From contig NZ_JANUBZ010000003.1 of NCBI RefSeq assembly GCF_024808665.1, positions 1 through 64,000 on the forward strand: 64,000 bases of DNA. The letters are read 5' to 3'. The translations under genes and the position numbers were made by a program. Positions 53,694 through 62,290 of the stretch are shown here, piece after piece. The notes under the pieces are model-generated. The model worked only from the letters and a program-made list of their open reading frames with translations, ran no database searches and was not told the origin of the DNA. Positions within the stretch are counted from its first letter, which is position 1. Every line of letters begins with the position of its first letter. The stretch is from Mucilaginibacter empetricola. Its GTDB lineage: Bacteria > Bacteroidota > Bacteroidia > Sphingobacteriales > Sphingobacteriaceae.

Positions 53694-55442
53694 ATTTTTG
53701 CCCAGCTTATCTAAAATATCCTGAGGTACTTTCTCTAAATCGAGCACCAGGAAACCATCCAGACAATCAGCAAACTTAGGGTCGATATTAAAGCAAATGA
53801 TTTTGGCATTCAGCGCAATATACTGACGAAGCAATACCGGTACCTTCATGCTGCGGGTTTCCACTTCCGATATCAGGTTATCCAGCCCTTTAAAACTATC
53901 TTCGCCGGCCATCAGTAAATCGGTATCAATACTCGAAAAATCAACCTTAAACTTTTTACGCGGCTTTACATATTGCGCCATATCATGATCGAAATGATTA
54001 CGGTTGATGTAATCAACAATTAATGATTTGGAGAATTTAGAGAAAGAGTTGCTGATGCTTACCGGCCCTATTAAATAACGATAACGCGGGTTATCGATCA
54101 GGTATTTTAAAATACCTTTCCATAATAGGAATAATGGCAAAGGTTTTTGCTGATATTCTTTACGTATCCACGAGCGGCCAAGTTCAATACTCTTTTTTAG
54201 TACCGGGGTAAATTGTGTTTTTATTTTAAACAGCTCTGATACATAAAACCCTTTTTTGCCAACGCTGTAAAATATCTCATCGCCTAAACCTAAACGATAG
54301 GCACCAACCAGCATTTTAGCTTCCACATCCCAAATAAATAAATGGTTGTAGTAAATGTCGTATTCGTCAAGGTCAGTAGCCTTATTTGTGCCTTCGCCAA
54401 TCTCACGGAAAGTTAACTCACGCAGTCTGCCAATTTCGCGGATTACGTTGGGGATTAATGAAGTAGGTGCAATAAATACTTCGTAATTCTTTTCAATCCA
54501 TATGCGGTAATCTTCGCGTAGGGGTTCAATGTCTTTCTCCAGCAATGCTGTGCTTGTTTCGGAAACTATAGCCTCTGGCGATTTTTTTATTTTAAACAGA
54601 TTGCGTGGTCTGAATATCTTTTTCTCTTCTTCCAGCCCGGTTCCTAAAGCATAGGTACGGGCTCTTAAATAGCTCAGCAGTTTAGCGCTGTTGTTATAAT
54701 CAGGAATTTCCTGAACATTGATAGGCTTTCCAATCCGCAACTTAATAGTATGGCCATGCTTGTTAAACAACTCTGATGGTAACTTAGCCGTACGCAAAGC
54801 AGGGTGTATTAAACTGAGCAGATTAAACAGTAAGCCATTATTGCCATGAAAATAAATAGGTACAACAGGCACTTTTGCCTTGGCAATAATTTTACCTACC
54901 ACCGGGTGCCACATCCGGTCGGTTACTTCTTTTTTATCAAGCTTAAACGTTGAAACTTCCCCGGCAGGGAAAATGCCTATTGGCGTTCCTTTTGCCAGTA
55001 ACTCCAGCGTGCTTTTTAAACCACTTATGCTCGATGAGTGTTCAACATTCTCAAAAGGGTTTACTGCAACAAAATAATCGCTCAGGTTAGGGATTTTTTT
55101 CAGCAGAAAGTTGGCCATCAGTTTTGCATCTGGTCTGGCCATGCATAATATTTTCAATAAAACCATGCCCTCAATACCGCCGTAAGGGTGGTTTGCAATA
55201 GCTATAAAGGCGCCATCGGCAGGCAGGTTTTTTAGTTCACGTTCGTCAAACTCAATATCAATACCGCAGCCTTCTAAAATAGCATCTACAAAATCGGGAC
55301 CTTGTTTGGGCTGCGCCTGGGCAAACAAATCGTTTACCTGGTTAATTTTCATGAGCTCCATCAATAAAGCGGCCAGCCCTGGCATTTTTAATTTATCCAG
55401 TTTTGTGGCTTTGGCAAACTCTTCGGTGGTAATTACTTTCAT
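53688..55442 (-). CDS. OlsF-like bifunctional acyltransferase (aminolipid synthesis)
   Basis: A 584-residue fusion. The N-terminal PlsC-like O-acyltransferase (~60-265) has IANHPYGGIEG (an HxxxxE/D-type active site near 86) and FPAGEVS (~160). The C-terminal half (~320-584) resembles the OlsB/GNAT-type N-acyltransferase seen in ornithine- or glycine-lipid synthesis (YDIYYNHLFIWDVEAKMLVGAYRLG, GRSWIRKEYQQKPLPLFLLWKGI). OlsF proteins with this order make ornithine lipids in Flavobacterium and Serratia. Substrate (ornithine or glycine) cannot be read here. Cytoplasmic or membrane-associated. Confidence 0.78.
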   Translation of the reverse strand: MKVITTEEFAKATKLDKLKMPGLAALLMELMKINQVNDLFAQAQPKQGPDFVDAILEGCGIDIEFDERELKNLPADGAFIAIANHPYGGIEGMVLLKILCMARPDAKLMANFLLKKIPNLSDYFVAVNPFENVEHSSSISGLKSTLELLAKGTPIGIFPAGEVSTFKLDKKEVTDRMWHPVVGKIIAKAKVPVVPIYFHGNNGLLFNLLSLIHPALRTAKLPSELFNKHGHTIKLRIGKPINVQEIPDYNNSAKLLSYLRARTYALGTGLEEEKKIFRPRNLFKIKKSPEAIVSETSTALLEKDIEPLREDYRIWIEKNYEVFIAPTSLIPNVIREIGRLRELTFREIGEGTNKATDLDEYDIYYNHLFIWDVEAKMLVGAYRLGLGDEIFYSVGKKGFYVSELFKIKTQFTPVLKKSIELGRSWIRKEYQQKPLPLFLLWKGILKYLIDNPRYRYLIGPVSISNSFSKFSKSLIVDYINRNHFDHDMAQYVKPRKKFKVDFSSIDTDLLMAGEDSFKGLDNLISEVETRSMKVPVLLRQYIALNAKIICFNIDPKFADCLDGFLVLDLEKVPQDILDKLGKNL

Positions 55443-55524
55443 CTATATAAAAAAATAAACCCTTTGTAAGGGGTGTTAAATATCTTGAAAAATTATTTAA
55501 TTTAAACGCCGATAAACCTTATAA

Positions 55525-56394
55525 ATGAAAGCGCGGATAAAAAATTACCTGTCAATAACCAAAAAGGAATGGAACGGCATGGTAGTCCTTGTTGTGTTGA
55601 TAGCATTGGTATTGGCTGCGCCCTATGTTTATCAATTGTTGCACAAAGATAATACAATAAATTTTAAAGATTTTGATAAAGCGATAGTACAGCTTAGCAA
55701 GATAGAACAAGTTAAGGGATATGCTGATGATAAGCCGGTTTCTGACGATAAATTGCTGCATCCGGTAATGTTCCCTTTCAACCCTAATAGCCTTTCTGTA
55801 GCACAATGGAAGCAATTGGGACTCAGCGAACGGCAGGCAAATGTAATTATACATTACGAAGCAAAAGGAGGCAAGTTTTATAGAAAAGAAGATGTAAAGA
55901 AAATTTATGCTATAACTGCCGATGATTATACCCGGCTTGAACCCTATATCAATATCCCGGAGTTGGAATACACTTCCAAAAAAGCTAAACCTGGCGAAAT
56001 TATAGAATTAAATGCCGCAGATTCTGCACGAATGACCATGATAAGAGGAGTGGGGCCGTCATTTGCTGTACGTATTATCAGGTACCGCAATCGTTTGGGC
56101 GGCTTTTATAATAAAGAACAGCTAAAAGAGATTTATGGCGTCGACTCCATCATGTATGCGGGAATTAAAGATGAAGTTTCGGTAAACCCGGCAAAAGTAA
56201 AAAAGATTGATATCAATAAGATTTCTTTTGATCAGCTGCGCATATTCCCTTACCTGGGTTATAAACAAGTAAATGCTATTATGCAATACCGAACGCAGCA
56301 TGGTAATTACAATTCCATAGCCGATATGAAAAATATTGCCATACTGGATGACGGAATTTTGCGTAAAATTGAGCCTTATTTAAGTTTTCAATGA
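55525..56394 (+). CDS. Helix-hairpin-helix (ComEA-like) protein
   Basis: A 289-residue protein. One N-terminal transmembrane segment (~20-37) is followed by three HhH units: LGLSERQANVIIHYEAKGGKFYRKEDVKKIYAI (~95-130), MIRGVGPSFAVRIIRYRNRLGGFYNKEQLKEIYGV (~175-210) and FPYLGYKQVNAIMQYRTQHGNYNSIADMKNI (~240-275). HhH repeats bind DNA non-specifically in ComEA, but in Bacteroidota such anchored proteins have no proven role. The stop codon overlaps the apt ATG by 4 bp, implying translational coupling. Confidence 0.85.
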   Translation: MKARIKNYLSITKKEWNGMVVLVVLIALVLAAPYVYQLLHKDNTINFKDFDKAIVQLSKIEQVKGYADDKPVSDDKLLHPVMFPFNPNSLSVAQWKQLGLSERQANVIIHYEAKGGKFYRKEDVKKIYAITADDYTRLEPYINIPELEYTSKKAKPGEIIELNAADSARMTMIRGVGPSFAVRIIRYRNRLGGFYNKEQLKEIYGVDSIMYAGIKDEVSVNPAKVKKIDINKISFDQLRIFPYLGYKQVNAIMQYRTQHGNYNSIADMKNIAILDDGILRKIEPYLSFQ

Positions 56395-56918
56395 TAGAGC
56401 AACAGATAAAAGCCGCCATACGCGATATTCCTGATTTTCCGAAACCCGGAATCATCTTTAAAGATATTACACCCATTTTAAAAGACCCTCAACTATGCCT
56501 TGATGTTGTTGACGCATTTGTGGAACAATTAAAAGGAATAAAAATAGATGCCGTTGCCGGGATTGAAAGTCGCGGGTTTTTATTTGGATTAACATTGGCA
56601 ACCAAACTGGGCGTGCCTTTTGTGCCGGTGCGTAAAGCCGGAAAATTACCGTTTACCATTAAACAAAAAGCCTATAAGCTGGAATACGGTACCGCTGTTA
56701 TTGAATTACATACAGATGCTTTTGAACCAGGGCAACATATTTTGATTCATGATGACCTGTTAGCCACCGGCGGTACTGCACTGGCTGCCAGCGAGCTGAT
56801 TAAAGAAATGGGTGGCGAAGTGGCCGGATTTTCGTTTGTGGTTGGATTGGGTTTTTTGAATGGAAAAGAAAGACTACAGCCTATTTCGGAGAACTTGATT
56901 GTACTGGCAGACTATTAA
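56391..56918 (+). CDS. apt: Adenine phosphoribosyltransferase
   Basis: A 175-residue purine-salvage enzyme making AMP from adenine and PRPP. The family shows IRDIPDFPKPGIIFKDITPIL at the N-terminus, VAGIESRGFLFG (~58) and the PRPP-binding loop HDDLLATGGTA (~122). Its ATG overlaps the preceding stop codon (ATGA). Confidence 0.96.
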   Translation: MIEQQIKAAIRDIPDFPKPGIIFKDITPILKDPQLCLDVVDAFVEQLKGIKIDAVAGIESRGFLFGLTLATKLGVPFVPVRKAGKLPFTIKQKAYKLEYGTAVIELHTDAFEPGQHILIHDDLLATGGTALAASELIKEMGGEVAGFSFVVGLGFLNGKERLQPISENLIVLADY

Positions 56919-56938
56919 CCGAATAATAACCCTGACTA

Positions 56939-58183
56939 ATGAAACGTCTCCTTATACTTTTATGGATTATAACTGGCAGTATTTCCGTTTGGGCACAGTC
57001 GCCAACAAATGGTTATCAACCCGTAGGTAATGGCAGCGTACAAGCCAAAAACTTTTACCTGTTAACATTACTGCAACATAATGATAAGGTGCGCCGATTG
57101 TTGGAGGGTGATTCTGTTTTAAGCAGTTTGGCCGAATTGCAAAATAGAAATATAAAACAAAGCCTTGAAAACTGTAGCGCTTATACTTGTATAACAGCTC
57201 AGCTAAAATTAAATGATAAACAGGTCCATTTAGCCATGGCAAGGCTGATAGAATTGTATTATTACAGCAGCGAGTTACAGGATTTAGTAAACAATGAACT
57301 GATACCCAGTAATGCATACGGTCAGTATAATGATATGCAGCCCATTGATTACCTGATAAGTGCATGGAGACAGGATGCCTTGGATATAAATCATACGATA
57401 GCTGTTTATGCAGATGGCGCCAAACCCAATTATCCCGATATTGATTCTATCAGTTTTAATGTCCACAGCCCGCAATATATTAGGGTGGTGCAACAGGCAA
57501 CGCAGCAGGTAATCGCTACGGCCGGGCATTCACACTTGTTCTTTATGCCTTCAATGACGGCTGCTCTTACCTTTTTAAATGTCAACGGCCGCAATAATGC
57601 CGGTGATTATGAGCCAATGGAGCTTACGGTAAACAAAGCCGCGTTACAAAAAGCCAAAGGCATTAGCTGGGCCAATTACAGTTATACTGTATTACTAATA
57701 CCGGGTGAAGGCCCCGAGGCAGACAACACACCTATAAGCAGCGGTAGCAAAAACAGATGCCGCATTGCCGCAGCGGTTTACCATCAACCCAATTCGGCTC
57801 CTTTTATTATGGTATCGGGTGGTAAGGTACATCCCTACAAAACACCGTACTGCGAGGCTGAAGAGATGAAAAAGTTTTTGATTGATAGTCTGCAAATACC
57901 GGATAGTGCCATTATTATGGAACCGCACGCTCGGCACACTACTACTAATATGCGCAACGGGGCAAGACTACTGATGCAATATAATTTCCCTTTGTTAAAA
58001 CCGGCATTAGTGGTGAGTGATCCCTCGCAAAGCGCCTACATCAGTGGTATGAAACAGCGTTGTATTGATCAGTTGGGAGATGTTCCTTACAAATTAGGTA
58101 AACGAATTTCGGCTAATAGTCAAGAGTTTTATGCTGTACCGGTTGCCGGACAAATTAACCCAACAGAACCGCTTGACCCGTAG
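56939..58183 (+). CDS. YdcF-family (DUF218) exported protein
   Basis: A 414-residue protein with a signal peptide (~1-19). An extended N-terminal part without known family precedes a DUF218/YdcF domain (~235-400) with VLLIPGEG, FIMVSGGKVHPY and EPHARHTTTNMRNGARLL, the arginine/asparagine pattern of the family. Enzymatic activity is not established for the family; envelope roles are suspected. It follows apt by 20 bp, likely in the same operon. Confidence 0.85.
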   Translation: MKRLLILLWIITGSISVWAQSPTNGYQPVGNGSVQAKNFYLLTLLQHNDKVRRLLEGDSVLSSLAELQNRNIKQSLENCSAYTCITAQLKLNDKQVHLAMARLIELYYYSSELQDLVNNELIPSNAYGQYNDMQPIDYLISAWRQDALDINHTIAVYADGAKPNYPDIDSISFNVHSPQYIRVVQQATQQVIATAGHSHLFFMPSMTAALTFLNVNGRNNAGDYEPMELTVNKAALQKAKGISWANYSYTVLLIPGEGPEADNTPISSGSKNRCRIAAAVYHQPNSAPFIMVSGGKVHPYKTPYCEAEEMKKFLIDSLQIPDSAIIMEPHARHTTTNMRNGARLLMQYNFPLLKPALVVSDPSQSAYISGMKQRCIDQLGDVPYKLGKRISANSQEFYAVPVAGQINPTEPLDP

Positions 58184-58212
58184 ATAGGGCAAACGCTTGG
58201 TTGTTCAGCCAG

Positions 58213-58683
58213 TCAGAATGATCTAAACAAAGGTCTGCTTATCAATGGAGAAAATGACCAGGGCACAGAGCTTAAAATAACCAATAAGCCAATAGTAAAC
58301 CAGATGGCTGTAGTCTTAAACTTTTGCTGATCGGTTACTGCTCTTTTTGCTTTGGCAGCGCCGATAGTGATAAGGATGATAGCCGTAATCATCATAGTAA
58401 CATGTTCCATCCCAAAAAACCTGATTTGCCGGTTATGCACCGCATCCTTAAAATTATGCATAAAATAATTGACTATAGGGCTGATGAAATATAACCATAA
58501 CCCGATAATCAATTGCGTATGCGCAATGATCAGCGTTATTATTCTTATCAAATTATCCTTTTGAGTATAGCTTTTATGCAGGAACCAGCCTCTATAGGCA
58601 CTGAAAATGGAGATAAGCAGACTTGCCAGCACAAACCAGCGGATTAATGAATGAAATGCAAGTATAAATGAATACATAAACAA
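58213..58683 (-). CDS. Four-helix membrane protein, cytochrome b-like, 156 aa
   Basis: Four transmembrane helices (~5-28, 43-65, 90-110, 125-145) with conserved-looking His residues near the membrane faces (FHSLIRW, HTQLIIGLW, MEHVTMM). The pattern is usual in Bacteroidota proteins annotated as cytochrome b-like. Haem binding is not proven. It converges with the YdcF gene. Confidence 0.65.
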   Translation of the reverse strand: MFMYSFILAFHSLIRWFVLASLLISIFSAYRGWFLHKSYTQKDNLIRIITLIIAHTQLIIGLWLYFISPIVNYFMHNFKDAVHNRQIRFFGMEHVTMMITAIILITIGAAKAKRAVTDQQKFKTTAIWFTIGLLVILSSVPWSFSPLISRPLFRSF

Positions 58684-58807
58684 AGGTATACCAGGCAGAC
58701 GAATGACTAAGGAGAAAATTTTAAAGAAATTTAAAATAAGTGCATAAACTTAAATTCATAAATGCTCATTGTTTCGTCGATTGACTGACCGTTTCGAACA
58801 GAAATCG
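58684..58807. other. AT-rich gap left of the fold-back element
   Basis: No gene or clear motif. It is sequence between the start of the membrane protein and the fold-back palindrome. Confidence 0.4.
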
Positions 58808-59175
58808 TTCCGCTCATGGCCGCGGAGGGCCTAGTTACTTTTGTCTTGACACAAAAGTAACCAAAAAGTCAAGTCAGAAAAAAGCTTCTGCCCGCAGGCT
58901 ATACTCCCGGCCCGCTTTTCTGACTGGCCAACGCTTTTTGCATTGTAATTAATTAAAATATTCTTTGTCAGCAGATAAGCTTCGGCCAAAATCTGGCAAA
59001 ACAATGAGGGCTGGGAGCGCAATGGCAGGGCATAGCAAATTTTCGCATAAAGGGTCTGCGAGTTTCAGGTTATAACGGCGAAAAGATTGCAGCCCAGGTT
59101 TTGTCTGATTTGCAGGGCAAAGGCCCCGAGCGCTAAGAAGCCTTTCTGCTGACTTGATTTTTTTGGTCCTTTTTG

Positions 59176-59183
59176 TATCAAGA
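59176..59183 (+). repeat. Target site duplication, left (TATCAAGA)
   Basis: The 8-bp TATCAAGA lies directly outside the left terminal repeat and is repeated exactly at 63229-63236. Confidence 0.93.
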
Positions 59184-59207
59184 GGAGACTATATACGTGT
59201 TAGACCA
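59184..59207 (+). repeat. Left terminal inverted repeat
   Basis: 24 bp starting GGAGACTATATACGTG and ending TTAGACCA, perfectly matched in inverse at 63205-63228. The stop codon of the zinc-ribbon gene lies 15 bp inside. Confidence 0.93.
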
Positions 59208-59221
59208 TCTGGACTAAAAAA

Positions 59222-59440
59222 TTATTCTTTTTCAGAAACATCAACAGTGTGTCCGTTGGGGCATTCGTACTTTGATACCGTAACTTTCCCATTCTTTAGG
59301 GGTGGCTCAGTCAATTTCATTGGTAACTCACAATAAAGGCAAATCTTTTCAGCCGTCACTGTAGCTTTTTTACTAACGCTGGCTTTCATAATGCTATGAA
59401 AGATGTTGCTTGCTTCTTTGGGGTTCTTTTCGTCTGACAT
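59222..59440 (-). CDS. Small zinc-ribbon protein, 72 aa (transposon cargo)
   Basis: A 72-residue protein with CLYC (34-37) and CPNGH (Cys 60, His 64), four likely zinc ligands, after a helical, charged N-terminus (KNPKEASNIFHSIMKASVSKK). I do not recognise the family. It lies 76 bp downstream of the PIN gene on the same strand and may be the third gene of that transcript. Confidence 0.65.
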   Translation of the reverse strand: MSDEKNPKEASNIFHSIMKASVSKKATVTAEKICLYCELPMKLTEPPLKNGKVTVSKYECPNGHTVDVSEKE

Positions 59441-59516
59441 AATGTAAAATTACGGCAATTGAATTGCAATTTGATAAAAAAATGGGATAACTATTTATCC
59501 AATCATATAAGAGTCA

Positions 59517-60263
59517 TTATAATGGGTCTTCTTCGACATCTAACGCCTTAGTATTCGAGTCGGATAAATCTTCAGCGAAAAGCTCCCCCTGCGTAGCATT
59601 TTTGGGGTTTTCAGCGTCAAATTGATTGAGTGTTTTGAAAGAAATTCTTTTTATATAATTATCGACATTGGCATAATCATAGTCGAAAAAATGGCTCTCT
59701 GAAAATCTAAACAATTCTGGGTAGGTCAATATGCAATTTGCGTCTGGCACATCTTTTATAACGGGGTAAAATGTATTCTTATCAAGAGTTAATATTGCGT
59801 CCGCTTCTTTAATGACGCCATTAAGAGCAATCATATAATCTCTTGTTATCCATTCTCTTGCCATCATATATTCCCCTGTTTTAAATCCTATTTCAGCGGC
59901 CTTTGCATGAAGATTTGTTTTGTCAAGATATGGCTTCAATAAATGATTAAACGCCAATGATGTTGTAGTATCAAAACTTATAAAACGAACGTTATTACTA
60001 TTCAACACTCTCGAAATTAGCTTTATTTTATCCTGATCTTGTTCCTTCGTTAATAATTCAGTTAGGGTAATGGTAGTAATTAGAAAAACTCTTTCAGACC
60101 TGTCCGATGCTTTAGATTGTGACAGATAATCGATTAATTTTGAAACAAAAGCATCGCTTGTGTTATTTATATTAGGGTGCTGAAACCTAAATAGTGAGCA
60201 TATTATGCTCGTATCGATTAATATTTTTTTCCAATCCCTAATGGGTTTATTACTTGATTGCAT
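59517..60263 (-). CDS. PIN-domain nuclease-like protein (transposon cargo)
   Basis: A 248-residue protein. The PIN core (~12-180) keeps the acidic residues: D17 in ILIDTSIICSLF, E69 in TLTELL, D142 in TRDYMIALNGVIKEADA, and D155/D161 in ADAILTLDKNTF. PIN proteins are metal-dependent RNases, most often VapC-type toxins. This one is much longer than VapC (~130) owing to inserts (~28-58, ~105-130) and an acidic C-terminal tail (~180-248). The start overlaps the stop of the upstream gene by 14 bp, which suggests coupled translation. Confidence 0.85.
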   Translation of the reverse strand: MQSSNKPIRDWKKILIDTSIICSLFRFQHPNINNTSDAFVSKLIDYLSQSKASDRSERVFLITTITLTELLTKEQDQDKIKLISRVLNSNNVRFISFDTTTSLAFNHLLKPYLDKTNLHAKAAEIGFKTGEYMMAREWITRDYMIALNGVIKEADAILTLDKNTFYPVIKDVPDANCILTYPELFRFSESHFFDYDYANVDNYIKRISFKTLNQFDAENPKNATQGELFAEDLSDSNTKALDVEEDPL

Positions 60264-60996
60264 AGATACGGTTTAGTATATCTTCAATTGTATGCGTGTT
60301 TTTTATAAGTTCAAAATCAACATATCCTTCACTTTTCAAGTTTTCAGTTAAACTGTTTTCGCTCAATATCACAAAGTCTTCTAATTCACAACTCACAATT
60401 CTTCCATCTATTATTGATCTTTTTTGCCGAACCTCAACTCTAAGTTGATGAGAGCCGTAATACTGTTTTAAATCTATATCTTGTTCTTTGGAAATAGAAA
60501 TTCTATTACTAAATCCGTCTATGCAGATGTGTTTTTTCTTAGCTGAAAGTCGGTTACCACTCCCCAGCTCTGATACCACACCATAAATAGTGTCAGATGT
60601 ATAATAAAATTGAATTAAGCTGGCTGGCTCTATATTAGCTATTACGGCCAGCTCTTTACTCTCACTATCGTAAGCGGTTAGATAATATTTATTACCCAAT
60701 ACAGTTTTTAAATTAGAGGCGTATTTTTGTTGTTCGGGCTCTAAGTCTTCTAAAGAAATCTCTTGTATATTCCTGTGTACAGCCGTAAAATTATTTAGAT
60801 AACCAGCATCCTCGCTGTAAAAATCGAGGGCATAACAATTACCCCTAACCTGTCCCAATGTTAATTTTTCACCACTCCCAGTATCAATGGCATTAAATAA
60901 CGATGCCAGCAAAGGGGCAATTTCATTGATAGGAATACCATTTTCTTTAGAAAGAGTATGGTCTTCGTCATCGATTTTAATTGAAAACTTTATCAT
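60250..60996 (-). CDS. Unrecognised partner of the PIN gene (transposon cargo)
   Basis: A 248-residue cytoplasmic protein with no signal or membrane segment and no family I recognise. The first half begins MIKFSIKIDDEDHTLSKENGIPINEIAPLLASLFNAI and contains QVRGNCYALDFYSED. The second half looks beta-rich (HQLRVEVRQKRSIIDGRIVSCELEDFVIL). No HTH or AbrB motif is seen, so it is not a typical VapB. Its gene is first in the operon and overlaps the PIN gene, the usual place of an antitoxin or a sensor partner. Confidence 0.8.
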   Translation of the reverse strand: MIKFSIKIDDEDHTLSKENGIPINEIAPLLASLFNAIDTGSGEKLTLGQVRGNCYALDFYSEDAGYLNNFTAVHRNIQEISLEDLEPEQQKYASNLKTVLGNKYYLTAYDSESKELAVIANIEPASLIQFYYTSDTIYGVVSELGSGNRLSAKKKHICIDGFSNRISISKEQDIDLKQYYGSHQLRVEVRQKRSIIDGRIVSCELEDFVILSENSLTENLKSEGYVDFELIKNTHTIEDILNRIYAIK

Positions 60997-61003
60997 GGCT
61001 TAA

Positions 61004-61011
61004 CAAATATA
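61004..61011 (-). promoter_or_regulatory. -7 box of the partner/PIN operon
   Basis: The minus strand reads TATATTTG, an exact TAnnTTTG match, 7 nt before the start codon at 60996. A TTTG lies 22 nt upstream of it, slightly longer than the usual spacing. The predicted leader is only a few nucleotides. Confidence 0.55.
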
Positions 61012-61087
61012 TGTTTTTATTGACATAAATATACAAATTTATAACAATTTGACTATCAATTATTTGTAATATTTTAATTGAGATAAT

Positions 61088-61118
61088 TTTGGATTGACAC
61101 AAAATTTTACTATCTTTA
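61088..61118 (+). promoter_or_regulatory. Transposase promoter
   Basis: TTTG (61088-61091), 19 nt, TATCTTTA (61111-61118). Only the final base deviates from consensus. It is back-to-back with the cargo promoter, so transposase and cargo are transcribed divergently. Confidence 0.6.
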
Positions 61119-61137
61119 ATTAACAAAAAATAAGGCA

Positions 61138-62076
61138 GTGAAAACGTTCAAAAACATATTCGACTTTCAAGCACACTTCAATACAGAGGATAAGTGCAGA
61201 GAATATTTAGAAGCTCAAAGGTGGGGTAATACTCCAGCTTGCCCTTGTTGCGCATCAACAAACGTTCGCCGGTTTGCTACTAATAACAGAATTTTTAAAT
61301 GCCGTGAAAAAGAGTGTCGCAAAAAATTCAGCGTTACCGTTGGCACTATTTATGAAAATACTAAAATTCCATTAACCAAATGGTTTTTGGCAACTTACAT
61401 TTTATCAGTTCATTCTAAAGGTATAAGCAGTTTACAATTGGCAGCATGGCTGGGCGTAACTCAAAAAACCGCATGGCATTTAAACCACAGGATTAGAGAA
61501 ATGCTGACAGTTACCGCACCTGAATTGTTAGAGGGAATTGTAGAAATTGATGAAAGTTATGTTGGTGGCTCTGAATCAAACAAACATGCAAGCAAAAGAA
61601 CTGTAAGAGGTGGTGCAGGTAATAAAGCTATGGTCTTAGGTGCTGTTCAAAGGGGTGGCAATGTAAAAACTAAGGTTATAGCTAAAACAGATGCACATAA
61701 CGTAATTCCTACTATTAAAGAATTTGTTGCTAAGGATAGTATTATGGTAACAGATGAACATAATGCTTATAACAAACTTCATTTGGATTATACACATAAG
61801 AGAGTAAATCACAGAGAGAAAGAGTATGTGCGTTATGAAGATATAAAGGTACATACAAACTCTATTGAGGGATTTTGGAACATCTTAAAAAAGCAAATTA
61901 ACGGCATACATCATTCGGTAAGTGCAAAGCATTTACAACGCTATTGCGATGAATCTGCATTCCGTTACAATCGCCGTAAGGCTTTACAGGATGAAAGATT
62001 TGCCGATGCTTTAGCCAATTGTGAGGGTACATTAAAATACGAAAAATTGACAGGCAAACCCAAAAAGAAAAAATGA
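61138..62076 (+). CDS. IS1595-family (ISXO2-like) transposase
   Basis: A 312-residue transposase. An N-terminal zinc ribbon (C35-C38 in CPCC; C55 and C60 in CREKEC) and a helix-turn-helix-like region (ISSLQLAAWLGVTQKTAWHLNHRIRE) precede the ISXO2-like catalytic core. That core has GIVEIDESYVGG (D138), MVTDEHNAY (D206) and HTNSIEGFWNILKKQ (N241/E244), followed by YRCDESAFRYNRR-like RYCDESAFRYNRRK. The start is GTG. The stop overlaps the next gene's ATG (ATGA). No frameshift or loss, so it is probably active. Confidence 0.95.
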   Translation: MKTFKNIFDFQAHFNTEDKCREYLEAQRWGNTPACPCCASTNVRRFATNNRIFKCREKECRKKFSVTVGTIYENTKIPLTKWFLATYILSVHSKGISSLQLAAWLGVTQKTAWHLNHRIREMLTVTAPELLEGIVEIDESYVGGSESNKHASKRTVRGGAGNKAMVLGAVQRGGNVKTKVIAKTDAHNVIPTIKEFVAKDSIMVTDEHNAYNKLHLDYTHKRVNHREKEYVRYEDIKVHTNSIEGFWNILKKQINGIHHSVSAKHLQRYCDESAFRYNRRKALQDERFADALANCEGTLKYEKLTGKPKKKK

Positions 62077-62282
62077 AACAGGATATATTCCTTATAGAAA
62101 TGGGGCAAAAGATCAGGACAGCCCGCAAAGCAAAAAAAATGCCCATTAATATAATGGCCGATCTTACAAAGATTGATATGTCTAATCTATCGTTTTTAGA
62201 GCGTGGTATGCGCAACTGTCACATACTTAGTTTAAAGAGCATTGCGGATGTATTGGATATGGATGTGAAAGATTTTCTTTAA
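62073..62282 (+). CDS. XRE-type HTH protein, 69 aa (transposon)
   Basis: A single helix-turn-helix of the Cro/CI type (MGQKIRTARKAKKMPINIMADLTKIDMSNLSFLERGMRNCHILSLKSIADVLDMDVKDFL) fills the protein. The ATG overlaps the transposase stop by 4 bp, so the two are translationally coupled. It could regulate transposition or serve as an antitoxin for the cargo. Such an HTH fused by overlap to an IS1595 transposase is not part of the minimal element. Confidence 0.85.
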   Translation: MKQDIFLIEMGQKIRTARKAKKMPINIMADLTKIDMSNLSFLERGMRNCHILSLKSIADVLDMDVKDFL

Positions 62283-62290
62283 ATACTGTT

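Noticed and set aside
59154..59336. 60-residue plus-strand frame across the transposon's left end
   Set aside because: It spans the target site and terminal repeat and is antisense to the zinc-ribbon gene; no protein features.
61138..62282. Programmed frameshift joining transposase and HTH protein
   Set aside because: The two frames overlap only by ATGA and there is no slippery sequence; coupled translation explains it.
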